Assembly: GCA_022376925.1 (NCBI GenBank)
Contig: JAIOJX010000005.1
Location: 15,404,501-15,468,500 of the forward strand
DNA: 64,000 nt
Direction: 5' to 3'
DNA from: Tragulus kanchil
Lineage: Eukaryota > Chordata > Mammalia > Artiodactyla > Tragulidae
How positions within the stretch are numbered: position 1 is the first letter of the stretch; every line of letters starts with the position of its first letter. The position numbers and the translations under genes are program-made. This document shows positions 48,736 to 57,737 of this stretch, piece by piece. The notes under the pieces are model-generated. The model was not told the origin of the DNA, searched no databases, and saw only the letters and a list, made by a program, of their open reading frames with translations.

Positions 48736-48790
48736 CTCGGCGGTTCAGGGGCCGGACCCGGACGGCAACTTTTACCTTGGTATCCGACAT
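48736..48790 (-). CDS. KIF13A: KIF13A coding exon 1 (start of protein)
   Basis: Encodes residues 1-18, MSDTKVKVAVRVRPLNRR, plus the first base of codon 19. This is the first beta strand of a kinesin motor, with the VRVRP signature that contacts the nucleotide base. The MSDTK start identifies KIF13A rather than KIF13B. The ATG (48788-48790) has a good context (gccgccaac before it, A at -3). The donor CGAG then gtgagc at 48736/48735 is consensus. Residue 15 is Leu where I recall Met in human; Leu is common at this site in other kinesins. Only the first 49 residues of a protein of about 1,800 residues are in the window. Confidence 0.94.
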
Positions 48791-48824
48791 GTTGGCGGCG
48801 CCCGCTCGGCCCGAGGCGGGCCCT

Positions 48825-48926
48825 TCACGCGCGGCGCCGCCGCCGCCGCAGCCGCGCGCCCCCCGAGCGCGGCCGCCGCCGCTCCGCCGTGAGCTCCGCG
48901 AGGCAGCGCCGAGGCGCGCGGGCCAT
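48825..48926 (-). other. candidate upstream ORF, 33 codons
   Basis: ATG at 48924-48926 with G at -3 and G at +4, stop TGA at 48825-48827, ending 34 bases before the KIF13A ATG. The peptide is Arg-rich (starts MARAPRRCLAEL, ends RLRRRRRRA). Only relevant if transcription starts above 48926. Confidence 0.4.
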
Positions 48927-48987
48927 CCCGGGGGAGCGCGACGCGGGGCTCGGCCGGGCCCGGGGAGGGGCGGGCGCGGGGCGGGCG

Positions 48988-49011
48988 CGGCGGCGGCGGC
49001 GGCGGCGGCGG
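48988..49011 (-). repeat. (CCG)8 trinucleotide run
   Basis: Eight perfect CGG units on the plus strand, CCG in the sense direction of KIF13A, about 200 bases upstream of the ATG in the probable 5' UTR or promoter. Confidence 0.9.
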
Positions 49012-49024
49012 GCGGGGAGGCGGC

Positions 49025-49099
49025 CTAGCAGCGCCGGCCCAGCCGAGCGCGCAGCGCCGCGGCCCCTCGCGGCCGCCGCGGGCCGGGCGGCGCCGCCAT
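49025..49099 (-). other. candidate upstream ORF, 24 codons
   Basis: The ATG is the one inside the YY1 motif (49097-49099; A at -3, G at +4). Stop TAG at 49025-49027. Peptide begins MAAPPGPRRPRG. Present in the mRNA only if the start site lies above 49099. Confidence 0.3.
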
Positions 49100-49106
49100 C
49101 TTCCGC
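49092..49106 (-). promoter_or_regulatory. ETS/YY1 composite element
   Basis: Sense strand reads GCGGAAGATGGCGGC: an ETS core (GCGGAAG) overlapping a YY1 site (AAGATGGCGGC). This pairing is known from TATA-less housekeeping promoters. Confidence 0.6.
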
Positions 49107-49530
49107 GCCTCGCGGCGCCCGGGCGGGGGCGGCGAGCGGCTCGGGGCCGGGCGCGCTGCGATCCCCGGGCCCGGCCTGCCCCCCGCGCCGGCGGGGACCC
49201 CACGGGCAGCGCCTGGAGCTCGAGTCCCCTTCCGGGGCCGCTGTCAGCGCAGCCTCGGAGCCCCGGGGCGTGCCGGGTGGGCCGGCCTCGCCCCCGGGGG
49301 GACGGACGCTGCCCCCAGCCGGCTGGCTGGCCGCCGCCTCCGCCCGCGCCGGGCGCGCAGCGAGCCTTTTCAGATGCGGAGCCCGGGCGAGGCGTCCAGC
49401 TGTGCCTCGGCCGCCGAGAGAGTGTGTGTGCCGAGATTGCTCTCGCTTCCTTCCCGGCCCTTGCACGTCTCCTGCGGGAGAGACGGCCAGCGGGCCGGGA
49501 GGGTCATTAACGCTTCCATAAGAATTTAAG

Positions 49531-50226
49531 AGCCAGGGATTTGGTCGTGCTGCCAAAGGCTGACCTCGCCGCCAGGGCGGAACTGGGGAAATCTGATTTA
49601 TTCGGTGCGGTTCAACAAGTGCTTCTTGGGCGTGCACGCTGTGCCGGGCCTGTAGAAGCGTACGCACGTCTAAAATCCCGTGTTTAGGTCAGGGGAGATC
49701 TTTCCAGGTGGCTTAAGTTGTAGAAATTCAATCATTCGGAAGGTCATTCGAAGTTGGAGCAGGAGCCAACTGTGTGCAAAGGGCTGTGGAAAGACACACA
49801 AAAATATGAATAAAGTCACGCAGCCTGTGCTGCGGACACACATTCTGTGGCGGGAAAAGTCGCGCCGAGAGACGCCAGACTGCTGGCAGATGCTCGGAGA
49901 GGTTCAACTCCGTCTCCAACAGGTGCTGAGTATGGGCTTTACTCCCTCCCCGCCCAGCCCCACCCCACCCCGCATTCTCTGTCGTATCCTGAAGGCCTGA
50001 AATAGCTGAGAAATTTCAACTTCATCCTAAAGACAAAGGGAATTGAATGTTTGCTTTGGGAGCCGGGGAATGACGGTAAGACTGTCATAGATTCGGTGAT
50101 GATGGCTAGAGCGAAGCCAGGCGGGGTGAGATGAAGGAGGCGGGGTTTATTATGGAGATAAGAGAGAAATACCTGAGCAGCCACTGGCCTGGGAGAACTG
50201 AGGGTCTGGGAGGATGCTGGAGCGTG
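49531..50226. other. upstream flank, unassigned
   Basis: GC falls off after the island. A weak L2-like trace lies near 49612-49660 (caacaagtgcttcttgggcg, gctgtgccgggcctg). A 106-codon plus-strand frame at 49680-50000 has no domain and is treated as chance. Confidence 0.5.
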
Positions 50227-50430
50227 TGTGTGTCGCTGAGTCACTTCTGACTCTTTACTGAACCATAGCCTGCCAGGCTCCTCTGTCCATGGGATTCTCC
50301 AGACATGAATACTGGAGTGGGTTGCCGTTCCCTTCTCCAGGGAATCTTCCCAACCCAATGTAGGGATTGAACTTATGTCTCCTGCATTGCAGGCAGGTTC
50401 TCTACCCTCTAAGCCAGCAGTGAGGCTCAT
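50227..50430 (-). repeat. Bov-tA SINE
   Basis: Minus-strand Bov-tA: gtcgctgagtcacttctgac, atgaatactggagtgggttg, tgcattgcaggcaggttctc, head at 50420. The lower part is repeated at 51440-51592 in duplication 16. Confidence 0.85.
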
Positions 50431-52565
50431 GCTGGCCCATATAACACACCATAAATACTTAAGAATAGGTCTTAAGGTGAGAGGGTCATGATTAGTTTGC
50501 TGCTGGCTGGCTCAATAGTTTCCTCTTTTTTGTATATTTAGTTGGTTGGCTGGATTGCTTGTTTTTGCCAAGTGGTCCTCTGCTTTTCACCTTCCCAACC
50601 CTCTCCAACTTTAAAAGTCCCAGATCAGTCCTTACGTCCTCTGAGAAGAGTTTACCAACTATTTTTTCTGCAAAACAAGTTTTAGCCCTAACATGTGAGA
50701 TTGGGTTTCCCTGATCACTCCTTTGGTAAAGAATTTACCTGCAATGCAGGAGACCTGGATTCAATCCCTGGGTGTGGAAAATCCCCTAGAGAAGAAAAGG
50801 ACACCCCACCCCAGTCTTCTTGCCTGGGAAATCCCATAGACAGAGGAGCTGGTGGGCTACAGTCCATGGGGTTGCAAAAGAGTTGGACACGACTTAGCAG
50901 CCAACTTGCTCATTTCACCACCATGTGAAATTACATCTTCTGAGACTGGGAATGTGCCTTGGGGGGTTCTTCTAGACCCTTTTATGACCTCCCCCAGACC
51001 GGTCATCCCTCTGCTTGAGTCTGTTTGCTGGCAGGGTGCTCACTCATGGGTAACTCTAATCTTCTACAATTAGAGAAGGGCTCTGTGAAGAATGAAATTT
51101 GCCTCTTTGTAAGTTCCAGCTGTTGATTTCAGCACAGACTCTGTAGCTTCCCCACTGCAAAGAGAACTCCTCCTCTACATGGACAGCCCTTCAGATACTC
51201 GAAGACAGCTCTCATGTTCTTCTGAAGATCTCTGATCCTCAGAATCCGCTGTACCCACGACCTCCCTGGTGGTCCAGTGCCTAAGACTCCACACTCCCAA
51301 TACAAGAGGCCGGGGTTCCATCCCTGGTCAGGGAACTACAGCCCACAGGTCACAACTAAGAGATCACAGGCCACAACTAAAGATCCCCATCCTGCCACAA
51401 AGATTGAATAGACGTATTACGTGGATTTTGACCAGTGCCTAGGCTCCTCTGTCCATGGGATTCTCCAGACATGAATACTGGAGTGGGTTGCCGTTCCTTC
51501 TCCAGGGAATCTTCCCAACCCAATGTAGGGATTGAACTTATGTCTCCTGCATTGCAGGCAGGTTCTCTACCCTCTAAGCCAGCAGTGAGGCTCATGCTGG
51601 CCCATATAACACACCATAAATACTTAAGAATAGGTCTTAAGGTGAGAGGGGCATGATTAGTTTGCTGCTGGCTGGCTCAATAGTTTCCTCTTTTGTATAT
51701 TTAGTTGGTTGGCTGGATTGCTTGTTTTTGCCAAGTGGTCCTCTGCTTTTCACCTTCCCAACCCTCTCCAACTTTAAAAGTCCCAGATCAGTCCTTACGT
51801 CCTCTGAGAAGAGTTTACCAACTATTTTTTCTGCAAAACAAGTTTTAGCCCTAACATGTGAGATTGGGTTTCCCTGATCACTCCTTTGGTAAAGAATTTA
51901 CCTGCAATGCAGGAGACCTGGATTCAATCCCTGGGTGTGGAAAATCCCCTAGAGAAGAAAAGGACACCCCACCCCAGTCTTCTTGCCTGGGAAATCCCAT
52001 AGACAGAGGAGCTGGTGGGCTACAGTCCATGGGGTTGCAAAAGAGTTGGACACGACTTAGCAGCCAACTTGCTCATTTCACCACCATGTGAAATTACATC
52101 TTCTGAGACTGGGAATGTGCCTTGGGGGGTTCTTCTAGACCCTTTTATGACCTCCCCCAGACCGGTCATCCCTCTGCTTGAGTCTGTTTGCTGGCAGGGT
52201 GCTCACTCATGGGTAACTCTAATCTTCTACAATTAGAGAAGGGCTCTGTGAAGAATGAAATTTGCCTCTTTGTAAGTTCCAGCTGTTGATTTCAGCACAG
52301 ACTCTGTAGCTTCCCCACTGCAAAGAGAACTCCTCCTCTACATGGACAGCCCTTCAGATACTCGAAGACAGCTCTCATGTTCTTCTGAAGATCTCTGATC
52401 CTCAGAATCCGCTGTACCCACGACCTCCCTGGTGGTCCAGTGCCTAAGACTCCACACTCCCAATACAAGAGGCCGGGGTTCCATCCCTGGTCAGGGAACT
52501 ACAGCCCACAGGTCACAACTAAGAGATCACAGGCCACAACTAAAGATCCCCATCCTGCCACAAAG
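50277..52565. repeat. direct duplication pair 16 (offset 1163)
   Basis: 50277-51439 and 51440-52565. The start of the second copy has lost bases (gttccttc against gttcccttc; cctcttttgt against cctcttttttgt), as at a poor contig end. Confidence 0.93.
50702..50915 (+). repeat. Bov-tA SINE
   Basis: Head gggtttccctgatcactcct, tgcaatgcaggagacctgga, Bov-A unit with cagtcttcttgcctgggaaa and gagttggacacgacttagca. Copy at about 51865-52078. Confidence 0.85.
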
Positions 52566-52625
52566 ATTGAAGGTCCCACGTGCCACAGCAAAGACCTGGC
52601 ACGGCCAAGTAAATAAATAAAAATC
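52422..52625 (+). repeat. short CHR-type SINE
   Basis: acctccctggtggtccagtg, ggttccatccctggtcaggg, body with repeated cacaactaa units, tail gtaaataaataaa. The truncated duplicate is at 51259-51417. Confidence 0.75.
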
Positions 52626-52639
52626 CATTATTTAAAATC

Positions 52640-53095
52640 ATGCTGTTCTAGTTACTGTGGTTACATAACGCAGCCTCCCCTAAATTAGCAGCATAAAACA
52701 ATTTAAGAGCTCATCTAGTCCAGTCATGAGATTGCAGCCAGGTGGTAGCTGGAGCCGAAACTAGGGGGTGGGGTAGGAGCCAGAGCAACTGGAGCAGGAC
52801 AGGCATGTCTATTTCTCTAGGTTCCTTCAAGGTTTGTCCATGTGGTCTTTCTGCGTGGGTGGGCTTGAGCTTCCTCGCAGCATGGTGGCCAGGTTCTAAG
52901 TGGGAGCCTTTTAAGAGGCCCAGTGTAAGCTCTTTCAGCTTTTATGACCTTACCGCAGAAGTCCTGCTGGGCCGCTTCTGTCATTTCACAAGCCTTCCCC
53001 AATCCCCAGAGAGAACTCTAGTCCCCTTATCTCAGTGGGGGAAATAGAGTTAATCTTTTAAGATCATGTGAGGCGGGAGATATCTGTGGTGGCCC
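52640..53095. repeat. ancient interspersed repeat, class uncertain
   Basis: tagttactgtggttacataa, aattagcagcataaaacaa, gcttcctcgcagcatggtgg and gcttttatgaccttaccgca follow a known old mammalian repeat. I cannot name the family with confidence. A 101-codon frame at 52742-53047 is not supported. Confidence 0.4.
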
Positions 53096-53184
53096 TTTTT
53101 TTGGAAAATACAATTTGCCACATAATGCATTATCTCACCTACTGTCATGGGCATCCTCCTTTGAAAACAGATTATAATTAAGAG

Positions 53185-53335
53185 GATGCCCCTGGTGGTC
53201 CAATGGTTAAGACTTCTTGCTCTCAAAGCAGGGCACGTGGGTTTGATCCCAGGCTGGGGAACTAAGATCCCACAAGCTGCTCAGTGCAGCAAAAAAAGAT
53301 CCCACCATCTGCTCAGTGCAGCCAAAAGAGAAAGG
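53185..53335 (+). repeat. short CHR-type SINE
   Basis: atgcccctggtggtccaatg, gggtttgatcccaggctggg, a twice-repeated ctgctcagtgcagc unit. Truncated duplicate at 54317-54425. Confidence 0.7.
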
Positions 53336-53449
53336 TAAGGCTTAGACATTAGATGCGCAGTATTTGAATCTTGTCTTGCATGTAGCCTGGAACAACTTTT
53401 GAACTCTCCCCAATTTTCAACTGGCTCATGAGTAAATAGGAACTCTGAG

Positions 53450-53640
53450 CGCTTCTCTGGTGGCTCAGATGGTAAAGAATCTGCCTGCAGTGAGGGAGAC
53501 CTGAGTACAACCCCTGGATTGGGAAGATCCCCTGGAGGGCATGGCTACCACTCCAGTGGAGAATCCCATGGACAGTGGAGCCTGGCGGGCTACAGTCCAT
53601 GGGGTCACACAGAGTCAGACAGGGCTGAGTAACACACACA
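53450..53640 (+). repeat. Bov-tA SINE
   Basis: Head cgcttctctggtggctcaga, aagaatctgcctgcagtgag, Bov-A unit shortened in the middle, ending in a CA run. Copy at 54541-54732. Confidence 0.87.
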
Positions 53641-53894
53641 CACACACAGAGGAAGTCTGAACTCCTCCCCTACAAGATGTAGCAGACACCTTTTTGAGTA
53701 GATGCCTGGCGTACGGCATTCCACTTTTTCTGAGAACTGCTGTCCCGTCTCCTGCCCCCACCTCCCCTGGACCTCTGGACCTCAGCTACCATGTTTGTAC
53801 TATATAACCCCACATTCCTGGTGCAGTTCATTGCACCCCTATGGCTATTCCTGCCACAAGCTGAATCTATCAGATTCTTCCTCCTGAAAATCTA

Positions 53895-54012
53895 GCCTTG
53901 GGATTCAGAGGGTTGACCCTTGGAATCAAATGGTCTGACTTGAATCCTGAACCTTCCTCCTCTGAGCAAAAATATCTGTACTAACTATTCTGGACTTCAG
54001 TTTCCTCGTTTG
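53895..54012 (+). repeat. MIR fragment
   Basis: ggtctgacttgaatcctgaa and ggacttcagtttcctcgttt in MIR order. Copy at about 54986-55103. Confidence 0.55.
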
Positions 54013-54019
54013 GATGATG

Positions 54020-54226
54020 TGGTGGTTCAGTCACTCAGTCATGTCCGACTCTTCTGTGATCCCACAGACTATAGCCCGCCAGGCTCCTTCATGGAATTTT
54101 CCAGGCAAGAGTACTAGAAGTGGGTTGCCATGCCCTCCTCCAGGGGATCTTCCAGACCCAGGGATCAAACCTGCTTCTCCATGTCTCCTGCACAGGGTCT
54201 TTACCACTGAGCCACAAGGAAGCCCA
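54020..54226 (-). repeat. Bov-tA SINE
   Basis: Minus-strand Bov-tA: tcagtcactcagtcatgtcc, ggcaagagtactagaagtgg, ccagacccagggatcaaacc, head gagccacaaggaagccc. Copy at 55111-55317. Confidence 0.88.
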
Positions 54227-55378
54227 TAAAAGCCAGTATTTACTTATAAAAATTAGTAAATTCCTGTACAAAGCGCATCCCAGCATTGTAAGAGGAAGCT
54301 GAAGCCTCCCTGAAGTCTCAAAGCAGGGCACGTGGGTTTGATCCCAGGCTGGGAACTAAGATCCCACAAGCTGCTCAGTGCAGCAAAAAGATCCCACCAT
54401 CTGCTCAGTGCAGCCAAAGAGAAAGGTAAGGCTTAGACATTAGATGCGCAGTATTTGAATCTTGTCTTGCATGTAGCCTGGAACAACTTTTGAACTCTCC
54501 CCAATTTTCAACTGGCTCATGAGTAAATAGGAACTCTGAGCGCTTCTCTGGTGGCTCAGATGGTAAAGAATCTGCCTGCAGTGAGGGAGACCTGAGTACA
54601 ACCCCTGGATTGGGAAGATCCCCTGGAGGGCATGGCTACCACTCCAGTGGAGAATCCCATGGACAGTGGAGCCTGGCGGGCTACAGTCCATGGGGTCACA
54701 CAGAGTCAGACAGGGCTGAGTAACACACACACACACACAGAGGAAGTCTGAACTCCTCCCCTACAAGATGTAGCAGACACCTTTTTGAGTAGATGCCTGG
54801 CGTACGGCATTCCACTTTTTCTGAGAACTGCTGTCCCGTCTCCTGCCCCCACCTCCCCTGGACCTCTGGACCTCAGCTACCATGTTTGTACTATATAACC
54901 CCACATTCCTGGTGCAGTTCATTGCACCCCTATGGCTATTCCTGCCACAAGCTGAATCTATCAGATTCTTCCTCCTGAAAATCTAGCCTTGGGATTCAGA
55001 GGGTTGACCCTTGGAATCAAATGGTCTGACTTGAATCCTGAACCTTCCTCCTCTGAGCAAAAATATCTGTACTAACTATTCTGGACTTCAGTTTCCTCGT
55101 TTGGATGATGTGGTGGTTCAGTCACTCAGTCATGTCCGACTCTTCTGTGATCCCACAGACTATAGCCCGCCAGGCTCCTTCATGGAATTTTCCAGGCAAG
55201 AGTACTAGAAGTGGGTTGCCATGCCCTCCTCCAGGGGATCTTCCAGACCCAGGGATCAAACCTGCTTCTCCATGTCTCCTGCACAGGGTCTTTACCACTG
55301 AGCCACAAGGAAGCCCATAAAAGCCAGTATTTACTTATAAAAATTAGTAAATTCCTGTACAAAGCGCATCCCAGCATT

Positions 55379-57490
55379 GTAAGAGGAAGCTGAAGCCTCC
55401 CTGAAGTCAGACTCCGGGGCTGTGGAGAGACCGTATTCTTCATGATCACAGGACGCCCACAACTGAAAAAGAATTAAGAAGCCATTGTCCAGGACACGTA
55501 GGGAAGTGAGAACGGTTTGGGTTTTCAGGTTTCTAAAAAACCTTCCAGGCTCTTCTTCTAGGCTCTGTTAAGGCTAAGCTCCATTCCTGTTCCTGGAACC
55601 TACAATGAGCGTACACGTGGAAAGAAAAGCTACGGGCCTGAGAAGGTAAGAAGGTGCTCATGGAACAGGAGCAGCGGTGCTTTGTCAGCTTGGGGAATGT
55701 TGATCAATGACACAAAATATTGCGGACACGGACCTTCATTCACGAGAAGGGGAAGATGTGGGCTCGGACACAGATGATAAACGTGATGAAGAAGGAGAGA
55801 CAGCAGAGTGCAGGGAGCAGGGGCATCCACTCGGGGGTCATCCCACCCGGGTTCCAGGTCCAGCTCTGCCACGGGCACGCGGCCACAGCTCAGGAGTGCC
55901 AATTACCCACTCCTGCCACAGTGGGGCCTTCAGGCCAGTGTGCCGCGAGGGGATAGGGTGGGAGCCGTTTCCAGGGCCCCTTTCATACAAGGACAGTCCC
56001 AAAGGGTGTGCGGGGAGCCTGTGGGAACCCCAACCTCAGACACTTGGCAGGCAGAAATTCCAGGGGTTATCCGTCCAAGATGGCGTCAGGGGCTGCAGGC
56101 TGGATATTTTACCTGGATGGACTTCTTAAGAAGAGTCTGGACTCTTCTACTGCACACAGGATTTTGCTGTTGTGATTGTTCAATTTGATATTTATTTAAT
56201 TGAAGCAAGCAGCAAAAATAAAAATAAAAAACTGTTAAAATAATGGATATGCGGGCTTCCCTGGTGGTCCAGTGGGTAAGGACACCGCCTTGCAGTGCAA
56301 GGGGCGCTGGATCTATCCCTGGCCTGGGAAGATCCCACGTGCCGCGGAGCGGCTGGACCGATGTGTCCAATTACCGAGCCGGAGCTCTGGCGCATGCGCC
56401 CAGAGCCGGCGCTCTGACAACAGAGGCCACGCGATGGTAAGAGGAAGCTGAAGCCTCCCTGAAGTCAGACTCCGGGGCTGTGGAGAGACCGTATTCTTCA
56501 TGATCACAGGCGCCCACAACTGAAAAAGAATTAAGAAGCCATTGTCCAGGACACGAGGGAAGTGAGAACGGTTTGGGTTTTCAGGTTTCTAAAAAACCTT
56601 CCAGGCTCTTCTTCTAGGCTCTGTTAAGGCTAAGCTCCATTCCTGTTCCTGGAACCTACAATGAGCGTACACGTGGAAAGAAAAGCTACGGGCCTGAGAA
56701 GGTAAGAAGGTGCTCATGGAACAGGAGCAGCGGTGCTTTGTCAGCTTGGGGAATGTTGATCAATGACACAAAATATTGCGGACACGGACCTTCATTCACG
56801 AGAAGGGGAAGATGTGGGCTCGGACACAGATGATAAACGTGATGAAGAAGGAGAGACAGCAGAGTGCAGGGAGCAGGGGCATCCACTCGGGGGTCATCCC
56901 ACCCGGGTTCCAGGTCCAGCTCTGCCACGGGCACGCGGCCACAGCTCAGGAGTGCCAATTACCCACTCCTGCCACAGTGGGGCCTTCAGGCCAGTGTGCA
57001 TGAGGGATAGGGTGGGAGCCGTTTCCAGGGCCCCTTTCATACAAGGACAGTCCCAAAGGGTGTGCGGGGAGCCTGTGGGAACCCCAACCTCAGACACTTG
57101 GCAGGCAGAAATTCCAGGGGTTATCCGTCCAAGATGGCGTCAGGGGCTGCAGGCTGGATATTTTACCTGGATGGACTTCTTAAGAAGAGTCTGGACTCTT
57201 CTACTGCACACAGGATTTTGCTGTTGTGATTGTTCAATTTGATATTTATTTAATTGAAGCAAGCAGCAAAAATAAAAATAAAAAACTGTTAAAATAATGG
57301 ATATGCGGGCTTCCCTGGTGGTCCAGTGGGTAAGGACACCGCCTTGCAGTGCAAGGGGCGCTGGATCTATCCCTGGCCTGGGAAGATCCCACGTGCCGCG
57401 GAGCGGCTGGACCGATGTGTCCAATTACCGAGCCGGAGCTCTGGGGCGCATGCGCCCAGAGCCGGTGCTCTGCGACAACAGAGGCCACCG
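55379..57490. repeat. direct duplication pair 18 (offset 1056)
   Basis: 55379-56434 and 56435-57490. Single-base losses flank the junction on both sides: ctctggcgc and gctctgaca at the end of the first copy (ctctggggcgc, gctctgcgaca in the second), caggcgccc and gacacgagg at the start of the second (caggacgccc, gacacgtagg in the first). Confidence 0.95.
56253..56434 (+). repeat. truncated copy of the SINE at 57307 (artefact)
   Basis: First 180 bases of the new-type SINE, ending at the junction of duplication 18. Not an independent insertion. Confidence 0.9.
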
Positions 57491-57640
57491 CGATGGGAGG
57501 CCCACACAGGCCAGAGAACAAAGACGGATGAAAATGGAGAAATGAAAGACCAATAGAAGTGGCCTGCCTGCTCCCCTCCCTCCCCACCCCACCCCCACCA
57601 AAATAAATAAATAAATAAATCTTAAAAAAAAAAAAAAAAA
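57307..57640 (+). mobile_element. CHR-derived SINE, new-type subfamily (long form)
   Basis: Head gggcttccctggtggtccag, aaggacaccgccttgcagtg, middle gatgtgtccaattaccgagc, 3' extension aagtggcctgcctgctcccc, taaataaataaataaat and an A17 tail. Target duplication tggatatgc at 57298-57306 and 57644-57652. Confidence 0.87.
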
Positions 57641-57737
57641 GAGTGGATATGCTTTCCTCCAGTGGCGGCCAGGGGCGTGCTGGGACCAGACAGACAGGGC
57701 CACACTCTGGAGTCGGTCTGTGGAAAAAGAAGCTCAG

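Larger units (their letters stand above)
48791..49130 (-). promoter_or_regulatory. KIF13A: KIF13A 5' UTR and core promoter (start site not defined)
   Basis: GC-rich sequence upstream of the ATG with no TATA box. A composite ETS/YY1 site in sense orientation lies at 49092-49106. YY1 sites of this type usually lie at or just downstream of the start site, which would place it near 49100-49130. This is inference; no start site is shown by the sequence. Confidence 0.5.
48300..49530. promoter_or_regulatory. KIF13A: CpG island at the KIF13A 5' end
   Basis: Dense CpG and high GC from about 48300 to 49530, in contrast to AT-rich flanks. No TATA box is seen upstream of the ATG. Long open frames on both strands (for example 48433-49521 plus and 48825-49667 minus) follow from scarcity of A/T-containing stops, not from coding. 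The partial island at 47220-47490 is the artefactual copy. Confidence 0.85.
53226..55405. repeat. direct duplication pair 17 (offset 1091)
   Basis: 53226-54316 and 54317-55405. The start of the second copy has lost bases in three runs (ctgggaac, gcaaaaagatc, gccaaagag against ctggggaac, gcaaaaaaagatc, gccaaaagag). Confidence 0.94.

Noticed and set aside
48165..49028. 287-codon plus-strand open frame
   Set aside because: Runs antisense through exon 2 and intron 1, and changes completely in the duplicate copy at 47072.
48433..49521. 362-codon plus-strand open frame across the CpG island
   Set aside because: Low-complexity Arg/Ala/Pro/Gly composition, antisense to KIF13A exons 1 and 2, and explained by scarcity of stops in GC-rich DNA.
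48825..49667. 280-codon minus-strand open frame upstream of KIF13A
   Set aside because: Same GC-rich cause; it ends before and out of frame with the KIF13A start. Only its last 33 codons are of interest as an upstream ORF.
56072..56083. aagatggcgtca as a YY1-type promoter site
   Set aside because: Isolated, without a CpG island or transcript structure, and repeated only because of duplication 18.
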